The notes below the pieces were generated by a model. The model was not told the origin of the DNA. It did not search any database and worked only from the letters and a program-made list of their open reading frames with translations. DNA of 64,000 nt, taken from positions 7,032,501 through 7,096,500 of the forward strand of contig NC_080727.1 in assembly GCF_019097595.1 (NCBI RefSeq). The letters are read 5' to 3'. Each line of letters begins with the position of its first letter. Position 1 is the first letter of the stretch. This DNA comes from Hemibagrus wyckioides. Lineage: Eukaryota; Chordata; Actinopteri; Siluriformes; Bagridae. Below, one piece after another: positions 47,968 through 58,930 of the stretch. Both the position numbers and the translations under genes were made by a program.

Positions 47968-48501
47968 ATGAGTGCTACATATAAATTGGAGGCACCGCTG
48001 GGATCCTTTTTTCTTTCTTTTGGCCAGATACATATGTTTAGTGGGATATTGAGGAACAGTTTGTGCAGTATGGCTGATCCCTCTGAAACTTTGATTGCTG
48101 AGTTGCTTGAGTGGTGTGTGGAGTCATGGGTTGACCCCTCGCGTGGTTTAGTCCTTATTGGTGTACCGAGTGGCACTGAGGTAGCAGAAATTGAAGATGC
48201 TGCTCAGACAGTGAAAGCCTTTGGAAGGGTGTGTGTGAGGGCTGAGAAATATCACTCAGAGCTGGATTGTAATTTAGTGCTATGTGAGTGCCGTCAACCT
48301 TTGGATCCTGATCACACTCCCTCTGAGATCCCTCTGAGGTTCAGGCTAGAGAGAGAAAACCGAGTCAACACCCTCCGAACTACAAGAATTAAAAGCAGAC
48401 ATAAAAGCTTTGCATACCCGGTTTGGGGAATTAACAAAAAAAGTGGAAAGGAGAACATGAGCAAAAGACTGGAACTCCTAAGAATAGCTCCAGTTCAGTA
48501 G
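47968..48501 (+). pseudogene. Ty3/gypsy Gag N-terminal region, PNMA-like, frameshifted
   Basis: It encodes IAELLEWCVESWVDPSRGLVLIGV..., then EIEDAAQTVKAFGRV, reminiscent of the N-terminal domain of the PNMA (paraneoplastic Ma) proteins, which derive from Ty3/gypsy Gag (LLEDWCR..ALLV.GIP..EAEIEE pattern). The frame is lost at about 48380: the sensible continuation (ELKADIKALHTRFGELTKKVE-like coiled coil) is in another frame and soon meets a stop. The capsid region expected before the zinc knuckle is missing. It is the start of the 47.9-53.1 kb gypsy element. Confidence 0.7.
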
Positions 48502-49361
48502 TGGGGAGTGATGTCGACGCTTTGCAGAAACGGGTGTCTCAACTTCAAGAACAAGTTCGTGTATTGACCATTTCACAGGGAACTTCAGTGATCAAAGAGC
48601 GACGAATGAAGGAGGGTAAGGGTCATTTGAGTCAAAATCGTAGGTCTCAGTCCTCGAATAGTTCCTCTGAGTTTTTTTGTTACCGATGTGGTGAGGATGG
48701 TCACTTTGCCACCAAGTGCACCTCTCCAGAAAATTCAACTAAGGTCATTCAGAAACTGATCCGTGCACTTCATAAGAGTAAAGGTGACAAAGAGCCAGAA
48801 GGGGAGTCCTCTGCCTCTGTGGAGAATTGTTCTGTCAGACGAGGAGCAGTAGACTCTAGGAAGCCCAACTCCATACCAGAAGGGTTGGTTGGCCCATCTC
48901 CTTTTGCTGATGTGACTATTGAGAGTCAGCCATGCAAAGCCCTCCTGGACAGTGGCTCTCATGTCACAATTGTCTTTGAGAGCTGGTATAAGCAGCATAT
49001 TCCTCACATTCCAATTCTGCCACTTACTAACCTTGCTATATGGGGTCTTAGTGATTCTACTTACCCTTATAAGGGATTTGTATCAGTTGATGTGGCATTC
49101 TCTATCAAAGAGGGGGCAGAGAAGGAGAGGGTCTCACTGTTGGCACTGGTGTGTCCAGATCCCAAGAGCCCTGATTCTGTTCCAGTTATTCTGGGCACCA
49201 ATACTCCCAAACTTCGAGTTCTGCTGGCTCAGTGTAAAGACTTAGACAATGGTGGCGTTATTAGAGCTCTAAGAATCTCATCTTATGATTTGGAAACCCG
49301 AGAACAGTTCCTGCCATCCGGCTCAGTAGCCCAAGAGGATGCTGTAGGATTGGTGAGGTGA
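48501..49361 (+). CDS. Ty3/gypsy nucleocapsid zinc knuckle and aspartic protease (decayed element)
   Basis: In order, it has a coiled coil (DALQKRVSQLQEQVRVL), a CCHC zinc knuckle CYRCGEDGHFATKC (about residues 59-72), a linker, and a retropepsin core LLDSGSHVTIVF with catalytic Asp (about 150-161). A VILGTN segment follows, typical of the gypsy protease C-terminal half. The frame ends at a TGA, after which the protease-RT linker is broken. It is part of a non-functional element. Confidence 0.82.
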   Translation: MGSDVDALQKRVSQLQEQVRVLTISQGTSVIKERRMKEGKGHLSQNRRSQSSNSSSEFFCYRCGEDGHFATKCTSPENSTKVIQKLIRALHKSKGDKEPEGESSASVENCSVRRGAVDSRKPNSIPEGLVGPSPFADVTIESQPCKALLDSGSHVTIVFESWYKQHIPHIPILPLTNLAIWGLSDSTYPYKGFVSVDVAFSIKEGAEKERVSLLALVCPDPKSPDSVPVILGTNTPKLRVLLAQCKDLDNGGVIRALRISSYDLETREQFLPSGSVAQEDAVGLVR

Positions 49362-49848
49362 CTGGGCCAGGGACCATTGGCCATTCCTCCTCGTAGCACT
49401 AGCTATGCGGTTTGTCAAGTGAAACAAATCCAGCCGTTAGGCAATAATGTTCTGATAGTGGAGACTTCAGAAGATAGCAAGCTTGCGGCAGGGGTGTTGG
49501 TGCCTTCCCTGGTTATGGTCTAGATGTAAATAACTTCATGTTGCCATTGCGAAATGAGTCTCAAAAGGAAACTGCCATTCCAGCTGGTACTCTTCTGGCC
49601 CATATACTGTGGACATAGCCACTGTACCACGGACATTGAAATCCCCACAGACAGTTATGGATCCTGCAACGTTTAACTTTGGAAATTCACCCATCCCCAA
49701 GGTGTGGAAAGCACGCCTGAATAAAAAACTGTCAGAGAGAGCCAGTGTTTTCTCTCTGGAAGAATGGGATGTGGGGTTAGCCAAGAATGTTGAACACCAC
49801 ATAAGGCTGAGTGACTATAGACCATTCTGAGAGCGGTCCCGGCGGATC

Positions 49849-51438
49849 GTGCCGGCTGACATTGACGATGTTCATCGTCATCTACAAGAGCTTTTAGCGG
49901 CTGGGATAATTAAAGAATCTCGTAGCCCTTATGCTTCCCCAATTGTTATCGTCAGAAAGAAAAATGGGCGCGTGCGTATGTGTATTGATTATCACACATT
50001 AAACTCCAGAACCATCCCAGATCAATACACCATGCCACATATTGATGATGCCCTTGATTGTCTGACAGGAAGCAGATGGTTTTTCGTTCTTGATTTGAGG
50101 AGCGGGTATTATCAAATCACGATGTCAGAGAAGGATAAGGAAAAGACTGCGTTCATTTGCCCACTTGGCTTTTATCAATTTGAGCGAATGCCGCAGGGGG
50201 TTACTGGAGCCCCTGCAACATTCCAGCGGCTCATGGAGGCCACAGTGGGAGACATGAACTTGTTGCAATGTCTGGTGTAATTAGATGACCTCATTGTGTT
50301 CAGAAAGACACTTGAGTAGCACGAGGAGCGCCTCCTAAAGGTGTTGGATAGGTTGGAGGAAAGTGGTCTTAAAGTATCACTTGAAAAGTGTCAGTTCTGT
50401 CAAGCACAGGTAAAATATGTAGGCCACATTGTGTCAGCTGACAGGATCTCGACTGACCCTGAGAAGGTCAGAGCAGTTTTGAATTGGAAGAAACCTACCA
50501 ACCTCAAGTCTTTATGGTCCTTTCTTGGTGTCTGCGGGTATTATCACTGTTTTATTGCTAATTATTCTTCCATCGTCAGACCATTGACCGAGTTGACCAA
50601 AGGTTACTCTCCAGCTCAAAAGAAAGGGAAACCTGGTGCCCTTGACAAGCATCACTACTTCAGGAAGTCAGATTCTTTTGGTAGTCGTTGGGATCATGCT
50701 TGTGATGAGTCTTTTACTAAAATCATTCATTGCCTCACAAACGCTCCAGTGTTAGCTTTTTCTGACCCGAGCAGGCCCTACATACTGCATGTGGACGCGA
50801 GTCTAGAGGGGTTGGGAGCAGTTCTTAACCAAGAGTACCCAGAGGGACTCCGTCCTGTAGCATTTGCCAGTCGAAAATTAAGTCGTTCAGAGCGCAATTA
50901 TACCATACATCAGCTTGAGTTTCTCGCCTTGAAATGGGCCATAGTAGATAAGTTCCACGATTATCTCTATGGCGCCAAATTTATGGTGAAAACTAATAAT
51001 AATCCCCTCACATACGTTCTGACAACAGCAAAGCTCAATGCTACTGGCCATCAATGGTTAGCCGCATTAACTACCTATGACTTCAGTATTCAGCACAGAC
51101 CTGGCAAGAGCAATGTAGATGCAGATCTGTTATCCAGGCATGCACAAGAATCCCAGGAGGAATGGGAGGACATACCACAATCCGGCGTAAAGGCTGTTTG
51201 TCGTAGGGTTGATGTTACTGAGATCATCAATGTTTCTGCCAGGTTTATTGATCAGTTAGGTGCTCCTCCTGAGGCGATCCCTAATGTTTTTTCTTTTCCC
51301 TCTTTACTTGAAATGGGTCCCCTGGAGCAGTTAAGTCGGGAAGACTGGATTGAAGCTCAGAAGACCGATCCAGCCATTGGTCTGGTGTTGAAAGTAATGG
51401 AGACTGAAACGCCCATTTCGGATTTAAAAACATCTTGA
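49849..51438 (+). pseudogene. Ty3/gypsy reverse transcriptase / RNase H with stop in the active site
   Basis: The RT fingers and palm are at 49849-50277 (SPIVIVRKKNGRVRMCIDY, FFVLDLRSGYYQI, FERMPQGVTGAPATFQRLM). The active site should be Y-L-D-D but reads stop-L-D-D: TAA at 50278-50280 replaces the tyrosine. A second stop, TAG, is at 50317-50319. From 50341 the frame is open again: thumb (YVGHIVSADRISTDPEKV), RNase H (LHVDASLEGLGAVL, LEFLALKWAI, HRPGKSNVDADLLSR), ending at 51438. The element cannot make active RT. Confidence 0.9.
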
Positions 51439-51439
51439 G

Positions 51440-52327
51440 GTGTCTGTACTTCAGAGGGAGAGCCCTAAGATTCAGATAAAGGATGGACTTTTATATCGAG
51501 TTGTGCAGAGATCACACGAAAGCGTGTATCAGTTGGTCCTGCCTTCCAAATACCGACCTATGGTCCTAAGAGCCATGCATGATGAAATAGGCCACTTTGG
51601 AGCTGAGCGTATTTTGGAGCTCATTAAAGACATGTTTTACTGGCCCCGAATGGCCTTTGAGATCGCTCAGTATGTTAAGAGGTGTGGCAGGTGTGTGGTT
51701 AGGAAAACCTTGCCTCAAAGGGTTGCGCCGTTGCAACATATAACAAGCAAGGGCCCTTTGGATTTAGTATGTATGGATTTTTTATCCATTGAGCCTGACG
51801 CGAAAGGGATCTCCAATGTGTTGGTTGTCACCGATCACTTCACGCGATATGCACAAGCCTTTACTACGAAAGAGCAAAAGGCTATGACAGTTGCAAAGGT
51901 GTTGTTTGAGAGGTTCTTTGTACATTACGGACTACCAGCCTGCATTCATTCTGACCAGGGCGTGACTTTGAAAGCAGAGTGATCAAAGAGCTGTTGGGAA
52001 TGCTGGGTGTCCGCAAGTCAAGAACGTCTCTGTATCATCCGCAGGGGGATGCACAACCTGTTGGTGCAGGCATATAATTGCACCCAAAATGACGCCACTG
52101 GGTTTTCTCCATATTTCTTGATGTTTGGTCGAGAGGCAAGGTTGCCTGTTGATTTGTGCTTTGGCATATCCTCACATGGTGAAGATGAGGTGAAATACCA
52201 CAAGTATGTAGACAAAATGAAGTGTGAGTTGCAGAGTGCATATCGGTTGGCAACCTTGGCAGCTACTAGGGACCATCAGAGGAACAAGAGGCTTTATGAT
52301 GATAGGGTCAGGAACCAAACTCTCTAA
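51440..52327 (+). pseudogene. Ty3/gypsy integrase, deleted
   Basis: The HHCC zinc-binding domain (H..H..CGRC; YWPRMAFEIAQYVKRCGRC) and the first two catalytic Asp residues (LDLVCMDF, CIHSDQG) are in 51440-51982. A frameshift at about 51975 is followed by a short run in another frame ([10 protein letters not shown]), and the stretch with the catalytic Glu is missing. The C-terminal part (GFSPYFLMFGREARLPVDL) is at about 52007-52327. Confidence 0.87.
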
Positions 52328-52440
52328 GTTTGATTGATACTAATGATAAGTTTAATTATATGTTTATAATATAATGATAAGTTTGATTGATACTAATGAT
52401 AGAGTACTAATATGTAACCTAGGGGTTACGGGCAAGAACA
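52326..52440. repeat. short direct repeat inside the gypsy 3' end
   Basis: TAAGTTTGATTGATACTAATGATA occurs at about 52327 and again at about 52379, separated by AT-rich sequence. It interrupts the integrase C-terminal coding region. Confidence 0.7.
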
Positions 52441-52453
52441 AACTAAAAGAGAG

Positions 52454-53083
52454 ATGGAATCCTTTACCTTGGGAAACTCCAACTTACCTGTGTATTGGGT
52501 AAAGCCAGAACAGGGTCCAGGGGTTGTAAAGACCCTGCACCGTGATCACCTTCTGCCCATTGGGTACATGGTGAGGTTGCCGGTGATAAGCCAGGGACCA
52601 ACTAATAGACTAAGACGAGTGACACGAGCATCTCAGGTGAAAAGGCTGGAAGAGCCAAATGAAAGGAGTCAGTTACCGAGTGCACAAAATATTTGTGAGG
52701 GCTGGTCCTCTGAATCGGAGGATGAAGGCCTTTCTACTTTGCCACAGTTTACTTTTGAGCATGCAGAGTTGAGAGACAGATTGTCAAAACCTAGGGATAT
52801 CTTGCCTGTGCAAGACAAAACTGCTCAGGTTGATGATAACCAGGTTCCAGATGTACCTGAAGAAGACAGCCAGGATGAATTAGTTCAGAGAGAAGCAGCA
52901 GAAACTCCTTCATCCCTTGTCCATGACCCTGGGGTGGACCCAGGACTAGAAGGGGGAGACGTCCTTTCTTCTAGTACTGCGGATGGGGATGAGGAATCTG
53001 TTTGTGAATGTAGAGTGCAGAGGAAAGTAAAACCTGTCATCCACCTTAGTTATGATGAGCCAGGAAACCCGACAGATCATTGA
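52454..53083 (+). pseudogene. Ty3/gypsy integrase C-terminal tail
   Basis: It begins LPVYWVKPEQGPGVVKTLHRDHLLPIGY, the usual end of gypsy integrases, and continues into a long acidic, Glu/Asp/Ser-rich tail with EWVCECR-like and VIHLSYDEPG near the end. Its start Met is internal; it was part of the polyprotein. The 3' LTR is not seen; L1-type sequence begins directly after. Confidence 0.75.
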
Positions 53084-53950
53084 TTAATGATCAAGAATGT
53101 GCGGATCCTGAAAAGATTTCTAAGGAAATTTCTTGTTTCTACAGTAACTTATACTCCTCCTCTTATTCACATACAGATGCTGATGCTTTCTTTGTTCACG
53201 TTAAGGACTGGATCCCAACAGTAAATGAGAGTTTTACAAATATTTGTGATGCAGATATTAATATGGAGGAGGTGGAAAAAGCAATGAATTATTTATCATT
53301 AGACAAATCGCCTGGTTCAGATGGATTGACGAGTAACTTCTATAGGCATTTTTGGATATATATTAAAGACCTTGTTTTTCATATGTTGAAAGAAATATCT
53401 GAATCCCATATTCTTCCAACTACTATGAAGCAAGGGATTATCACTCTCATCCCTAAACCTGGAAAAAATCCTAAATTAATAGACAATCTTAGGCCCATAA
53501 CTCTGCTTAATAATGACTATAAAATTTTAACTCGTTTATGCTAACAGATTAAAAATTCGCGTTTCACAGATTATTTCAGAGACACTGTCAGGTTTTTTGA
53601 AAGGCCGCTCAATTCACAATAATATACGACTTGTGCTTGACTTACTGGATTATAATTATTTAATTGAAGATTGTTTCATTTTACTTCTAGATTTTTTAAG
53701 GCTTTTGACATGATTGAACACAAATTTATGTTTCGTACTTTAGAATTATTTGGTTTTGGAGAAAACTTTATTAATCTAGTTAAATTAATTTATAAAGACA
53801 CAAATAGCAGGACTAAAAGCCCTTGACATTGAGTGTATTAATGGTATGATAAAGACAAATTGGCTAAAATCCTTTGTGAAAAATGAAAATAGTTTTTGGT
53901 TTCATATCCCTAGCCAAATATTTATGAAAGGTTTTTTTTTAATTATTGTA
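53084..53950 (+). mobile_element. L1-type LINE reverse transcriptase fragment
   Basis: It encodes ISKEISCFYSNLYSS, then LSLDKSPGSDGLTSNFYRHFW, GIITLIPKPGKNP and NLRPITLLNNDYKILT (53080-53544), hallmark L1 RT blocks. In other frames it continues ISETLSGFLKGRSIHNNIRL, DFFKAFDMIEHKFM and LFGFGENFINLVKLIY (to about 53800). It is 5'- and 3'-truncated and frameshifted, joined directly to the gypsy tail. Confidence 0.85.
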
Positions 53951-54275
53951 CATTATGATTTAATTATTATTCAGTTTAGCATGCTGAATTTAACTTTCAC
54001 AGATTTTCGACTACTGAAGCCTCAAAAATCTCGTAAGGCCATGGCAGTTTTCCATACCATGTAATCTATAGGTTGTGTGTCAACTGACAGTGTTTTTTTT
54101 TAATGTTACAGATAAGTAAATGTCCAGTGCAGGCCTGTGGACACATCACGTTTTTTCAGATTATCCCACTCAAGTTATGGAGGAGAATTTGCTATGTAAA
54201 TATCTCAGTATATTATATCTGAAATATCTCACCTAAACTGTTTACCCATTGCTTAAATTTTACTGCTATATATTA

Positions 54276-55524
54276 TACTATATTGCCAAAAGTATTCGCT
54301 CACCCATCCAAATAATCAGAATCAGGCGTTCCAATCACTTCCATGGCCACAGGTGTATAAAATCAAGCACCTAGGCATGCAGACTGTTTTTACAAACATT
54401 TGTGAAAGAATGGGTCGCTCTCAGGAGCTCAGTGAATTCCAGCGTGGAACTGTGATAGGATGCCACCTGTGCAACAAATCCAGTCGTGAAATTTCCTCGC
54501 TCCTAAATATTCCACAGTCAACTGTCAGCTGTATTATAAGAACGTGGAAGTGTTTGGGAACGACAGCAACTCAGCCACGAAGTGGTAGGCCACGTAAACT
54601 GACGGAGCGGGGTCAGCGGATGCTGAGGCGCATTGTGCGAAGAGGTCACCAACTTTCTGCAGAGTCAATCGCTACAGACCTCCAAACTTCATGTGGCCTT
54701 CAGATTCGCTCAAGAACAGTGTGCAGAGAGCTTCATGGAATGGGTTTCCATGGCCGAGCAGCTGCATCCAAGCCATACATCACCAAGTGCAATGCAAAGC
54801 GTCGGATGCAGTGGTGTAAAGCACGCCGCCACTGGACTCTAGAGCAGTGGAGACGCGTTCTCTGGAGTGACGAATCGCGCTTCTCCATCTGGCAATCTGA
54901 TGGACGAGTCTGGGTTTGGCGGTTGCCAGGAGAACAGTACTTGTCTGACTGCATTGTGCCAAGTGTAAAGTTTGGTGGAGGGGGGATTATGGTGTGGGGT
55001 TGTTTTTCAGGAGCTGGGCTTGGCCCCTTAGTTCCAGTGAAAGGAACTCTGAATGCTTCAGCATACCAAGACATTTTGGACAATTCCATGCTCCCAACTT
55101 TGTGGGAACAGTTTGGAGCTGGCCCCTTCCTCTTCCAACATGACTGTGCACCAGTGCACAAAGCAAGGTCCATAAAGACATGGATGACAGAGTCTGGTGT
55201 GGATGAACTTGACTGGCCTGCACCTGAGTCCTGACCTCAACCCGATAGAACACCTTTGGGATGAATTAGAGCGGAGACTGAGAGCCAGGCCTTCTCGTCC
55301 AACATCAGTGTGTGACCTCACAAATGCGCTTCTGGAAGAATGGTCAAAAATTCCCATAAACACACTCCTAAACCTTGTGGACAGCCTTCCCAGAAGAGTT
55401 GAAGCTGTTATAGCTGCAAAGGGTGGACCGACGTCATATTGAACCCTATGGATTAGGAATGGGATGTCACTTAAGTTCATATGCGAGTCAAGGCAGGTGA
55501 GCGAATACTTTTGGCAATATAGTG
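54276..55524 (+). mobile_element. nearly complete Tc1-like DNA transposon
   Basis: Inverted ends of about 30 bp: left TACTATATTGCCAAAAGTATT, right AATACTTTTGGCAATATAGTG. Both are flanked by the target TA (54274-54275, 55525-55526). One mismatch near the tip. Length 1249 bp. It carries one transposase gene, frameshifted near its end. The sharp ends and little decay make it the youngest full element in the window. Confidence 0.95.
54353..55442 (+). pseudogene. Tc1-like transposase with a single frameshift
   Basis: Cut-and-paste transposase of the DD34E class. From 54353 to 55234 it has paired HTH domains ([33 protein letters not shown]), then the first catalytic Asp in VLWSDESRF (about 54865) and the second in [10 protein letters not shown] (about 55139). 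At about 55220 one extra base shifts the frame after DWPAP. The C-terminal frame (to 55442) holds [15 protein letters not shown] with the catalytic Glu and ends AAKGGPTSY. The upstream ATG at 54353 is probably too early; [13 protein letters not shown] at 54410 is the usual start. All catalytic residues exist but not in one frame. Confidence 0.93.
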
Positions 55525-55526
55525 TA

Positions 55527-56015
55527 TGTAGACTGTTAAGAAGCTCAAAGCTCAAAAAAAATAAAGAAAATATAGATATGTTGCATATAGCGCTTGTATT
55601 CTTGCAAAGTTATATGTATATTTTATATTTAAATATTTGATGTTTAAATATTATTTTTCTCTTTTGTTTACAGTTTAATATTTTGCTATTTTATAATTTG
55701 TCCCTTGTATTTGTTAGGGTACATGTCATCTATTATTTGAATTGTATTTGCACATTATTCAGCTGCTGCTATACGTACTGTATTGTCTCTTTGCACTGTC
55801 TTTTGTCTTGCAGTGTTTGCACCAAGATGTACCTTATGTAGCTAGGACAGCTTACTTTCTGTCCTTAGCTCTGTGTTTTGTATTATTATATGTTGTTGTT
55901 GTGGTGTTTATGTAGCACCAGGGTCCTGGAGAAATGTTGTCTCATTTCACTGTGTACTGCATCAGCTATATGTGGTCAAAAGGACAATAAAAGCTTCTTG
56001 ACTTGACTTGATTTG
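55527..56015 (+). mobile_element. LINE 3' tail fragment
   Basis: It ends CAGCTATATGTGGTCAAAAGGACAATAAAAGC, then TTCTTGACTTGACTTGATTTGA, an AATAAA-bearing tail closed by TTGAC repeats, typical of a fish LINE 3' UTR. No coding part is visible. Confidence 0.55.
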
Positions 56016-57600
56016 AATGTATTCTTTGTTTAATCATTATTTGTAAGTTTTAGGAGGATATTGCATATTTAGGTGTGCTTTTTTCTTCCTTCCCCTTCTT
56101 CCCCATTTTTTTCCTTTCTTCCCCACCCGAAACAGACTATTGTTCCCACAGACATACACACTCGTTTGTCTGGCGTCCTACACACACACACATATGAACG
56201 GAACACAGTTTTTAATTTTTTTTATGTTAAATAAATGATTAAAATAAAAAGAAGTTGAAATGTTTCACTTCTGCAACTTTTCATGTATGCATTTAAACTC
56301 CTGAGCGGTTATAGACTTGGAGGAAACAACGTGCTGCCCGCTGTGATGACCAGGAACATGGTGAGATTCTAAACTCTTTACACTCCAAGAAGCAATCTAT
56401 TTTTTTGTGTTCTAAAGATTGTAATTTTTTTTTTTGGCACTTTTGCTTTTTTGGACAGTGGCAGTAAAAACACAGTGGGGAGAGATGGGATGATTTGCAG
56501 CAAAGGGCCTGAGCTGGAACTGAAGCTTGACTCCCTGAATCACAGTATGTGGTACGTGTTCTACCAGGTGAGGCGCTTGAGATGGTTGAGATGATTTTAC
56601 TTTCAATTAAGGCAATATATTTCTTACTGTCTGTGTTGCTGTCATCTGCCAGCAGTTGTTCTTGAAATGGACCTCATCAATCTCTTTCCTGTTCTACAAA
56701 TCCCCCCTTTTGATCAGACGCTGGTCTTGCCGGGATAAATATTGGTAAGTGGTTGTACATTTGACTAGTTACTGGTCAGTGTTGTAGTAAATTTGATTAT
56801 TGACAACTGTGTTTAGACTTCATGTCAACAGACATAAAATAAATGCTTATGATGACTTATATGAAATATTTCTGAAATAAGAACTTTCTCCCTGAGACCA
56901 TCGGTTATTAAAAAATAACCTGCAAAACTATAATTATATAATTAATTAATAAATGTTGCCTTCATTAATGTATAATTCATTGGAGCAAAGTTTAACATAT
57001 TTGAACCACTTATTGAACAACAAGAAGGCTGTTTATCTCTCTGTAGGCATCATGCTCAAACACTGCAGCAATCTAACATGTGCTTTGTGTATCAGAGGAT
57101 CAGATGAGCCCACAGTGGACAACATGCAAGTCCTCAAGCTGAACTAGTGACAGTACATGCTGTAGCTTCCAGTTTCTCGAACATCATGTCTAATTCTATC
57201 CCATGTCTTCACACAAGTCTGGACTCAGTGACTTATTCCTCTTGTTCAACCAGGGCAAGTAAGCCCTGATACATAATGTTTGTTTATTTCACCATGGATT
57301 ATCCAATCATATGGACATGTGCTGTTTTTTCAAGATTTCATTACTAATTTGTGAGTATTGGACAAGGTATTTGATCAATTCAAACTGTTTTTAACACTGA
57401 ATATGTACATGTTTTCTTGCTTTAGTCTGACTGATATTTTTGTGCCTTGGTTTACAATGGACCTTATTCACTTAGTAATTTATCATAAGTTGTTGACAGT
57501 AAAATCTAGGCAAACCAACTGTAATGCATTACTGTGTTTTTTTACAGGTAAAATTCTGGCTAAATTGGAACTTTACAATAAAATATCATAATACGATAAA
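56016..57600. other. no gene seen (interior of the CACTA-like composite)
   Basis: AT-rich, no recognisable exon or element. From about 57600 the sequence turns into the subterminal TTTACCGTAAAA-type repeats of the right end. Confidence 0.45.
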
Positions 57601-58930
57601 CGGTTGTGTTGTGGTTTTTATCTGAGAAACGCTGTAATTAGGTTTACAGTATATTTGTTATTTTTTAACTAGTTTGTTGTAAATTAAACAGTTCTCAACT
57701 GTGAAATCTGCGGTTGCTAATAAAGCATACCGTAAAGTGGTGAACAGTGTCACCGTACAATTTACGGTAAAATTCTGGCAACCCAGCTGCCAGTATTTTA
57801 CCGTAAAATATACAGATTTTTTTTTTTTTTTTACAGTGTAAGCCCCTCAGTTATGGAACAGCCTTCCAATTAGTGTTCGGGACTCAGACACAGTCCAGGC
57901 TGAAAACACATTTGTTTAGTCAAGTTTTCACCTGGCATACAGAACACTGTTTAATCTGTTGATACAAAATAAATAATAAATTAAAAACAAAACAAACAAA
58001 CAAAAAAAACAGTACTCTAGCTACATGAAAATAAGTAAAAACATAAAAGCCACTGCTGGTAGTAGCTTGTGTGGCATGTTTCTTTTACAATTTATATTAA
58101 AAGCAAAATATATTATATTATTGTTCTTCTGAAATCTGGACATCCATCTGCATTGCTAGCATGAACATTCTTATGCTGATAATAATTATAATATCTGTAA
58201 GGAGGAGGTGGATGCAGACGGGGAAGAATCTATAGGCAGGGAGTTTAATAATAGAACTCACAAATATACAAACCGAAATGGAAGACAAAAACGAGTAGAT
58301 GCAAATCCAAATACCAGAGAGGATAGTCAAGAAGGCAATGGCAAACAATGGAAACAAAAGAAGGCTTGGTATGCTGTTATACCTGGCAGACGTGCTTGAC
58401 ATGGGTTTGCAGTATATGAATATGCCGTCTTTATAGACAATCATGCAGTGGTTCAATAAGTCCCAGAAGATTTTGTTTACACAGTATTGAAAAACTGCTG
58501 GTGCTGGTGGCCCCTAGTGATAAAGAAGACGATTTTCCACTCATCCCACTCTCGAATCTGGATGAGATTGTACACACTCCTTAGGTCTGGTTTAGTAAAG
58601 ATGTCTCCACAAGATCTTAGTAAAGTACTAAGTACAGAACTCCACAAAGAAAAATCCTGCTGCAGTGGAAGCAGTAGAGGGGCGTATAAAATTGGCAGCT
58701 AGAGCCTCCTCAATATATTCCTCCATGGCCTTGGTCTCAGGGATGAAGGGGTAACTTCACTGCCCTATGCCTTTATGGCTAAAGTTAAAAAGGAAAACTA
58801 CTAACCCGAGGAAAACTATTTATTGCCCAGTATGTATTGAAGAATAGACTGGTCTCGGGGTGGGAGGAGTCAGTGCTGACACTACTCTTCCCTCTGTACT
58901 GGACTGTACAATAAAACACACACTACACAC

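Larger units (their letters stand above)
45337..57838. mobile_element. 12.5 kb composite bounded by EnSpm/CACTA-like ends
   Basis: The left end is CACTGTAAAAAATGTACATG... with ACAGTAAAAAACTG repeats. The right end is ...ACGGTAAAATTCTGGCAACC...TTTTTTTTACAGTG. TA flanks both ends. The host LINE reading continues across the junction (45336 joins 57839), as expected for insertion into a LINE. CACTG...CAGTG termini with subterminal ACAGTAAAA/TTTTACCGTAAAA motifs fit CACTA-type non-autonomous elements of fish. No CACTA transposase is seen. The inside is filled with a gypsy element, an L1 piece, a Tc1-like transposon and a captured exon. Confidence 0.65.

Noticed and set aside
54733..55555. Long antisense frames opposite the Tc1 transposase
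   Set aside because: Shadows of the transposase codons on the other strand.
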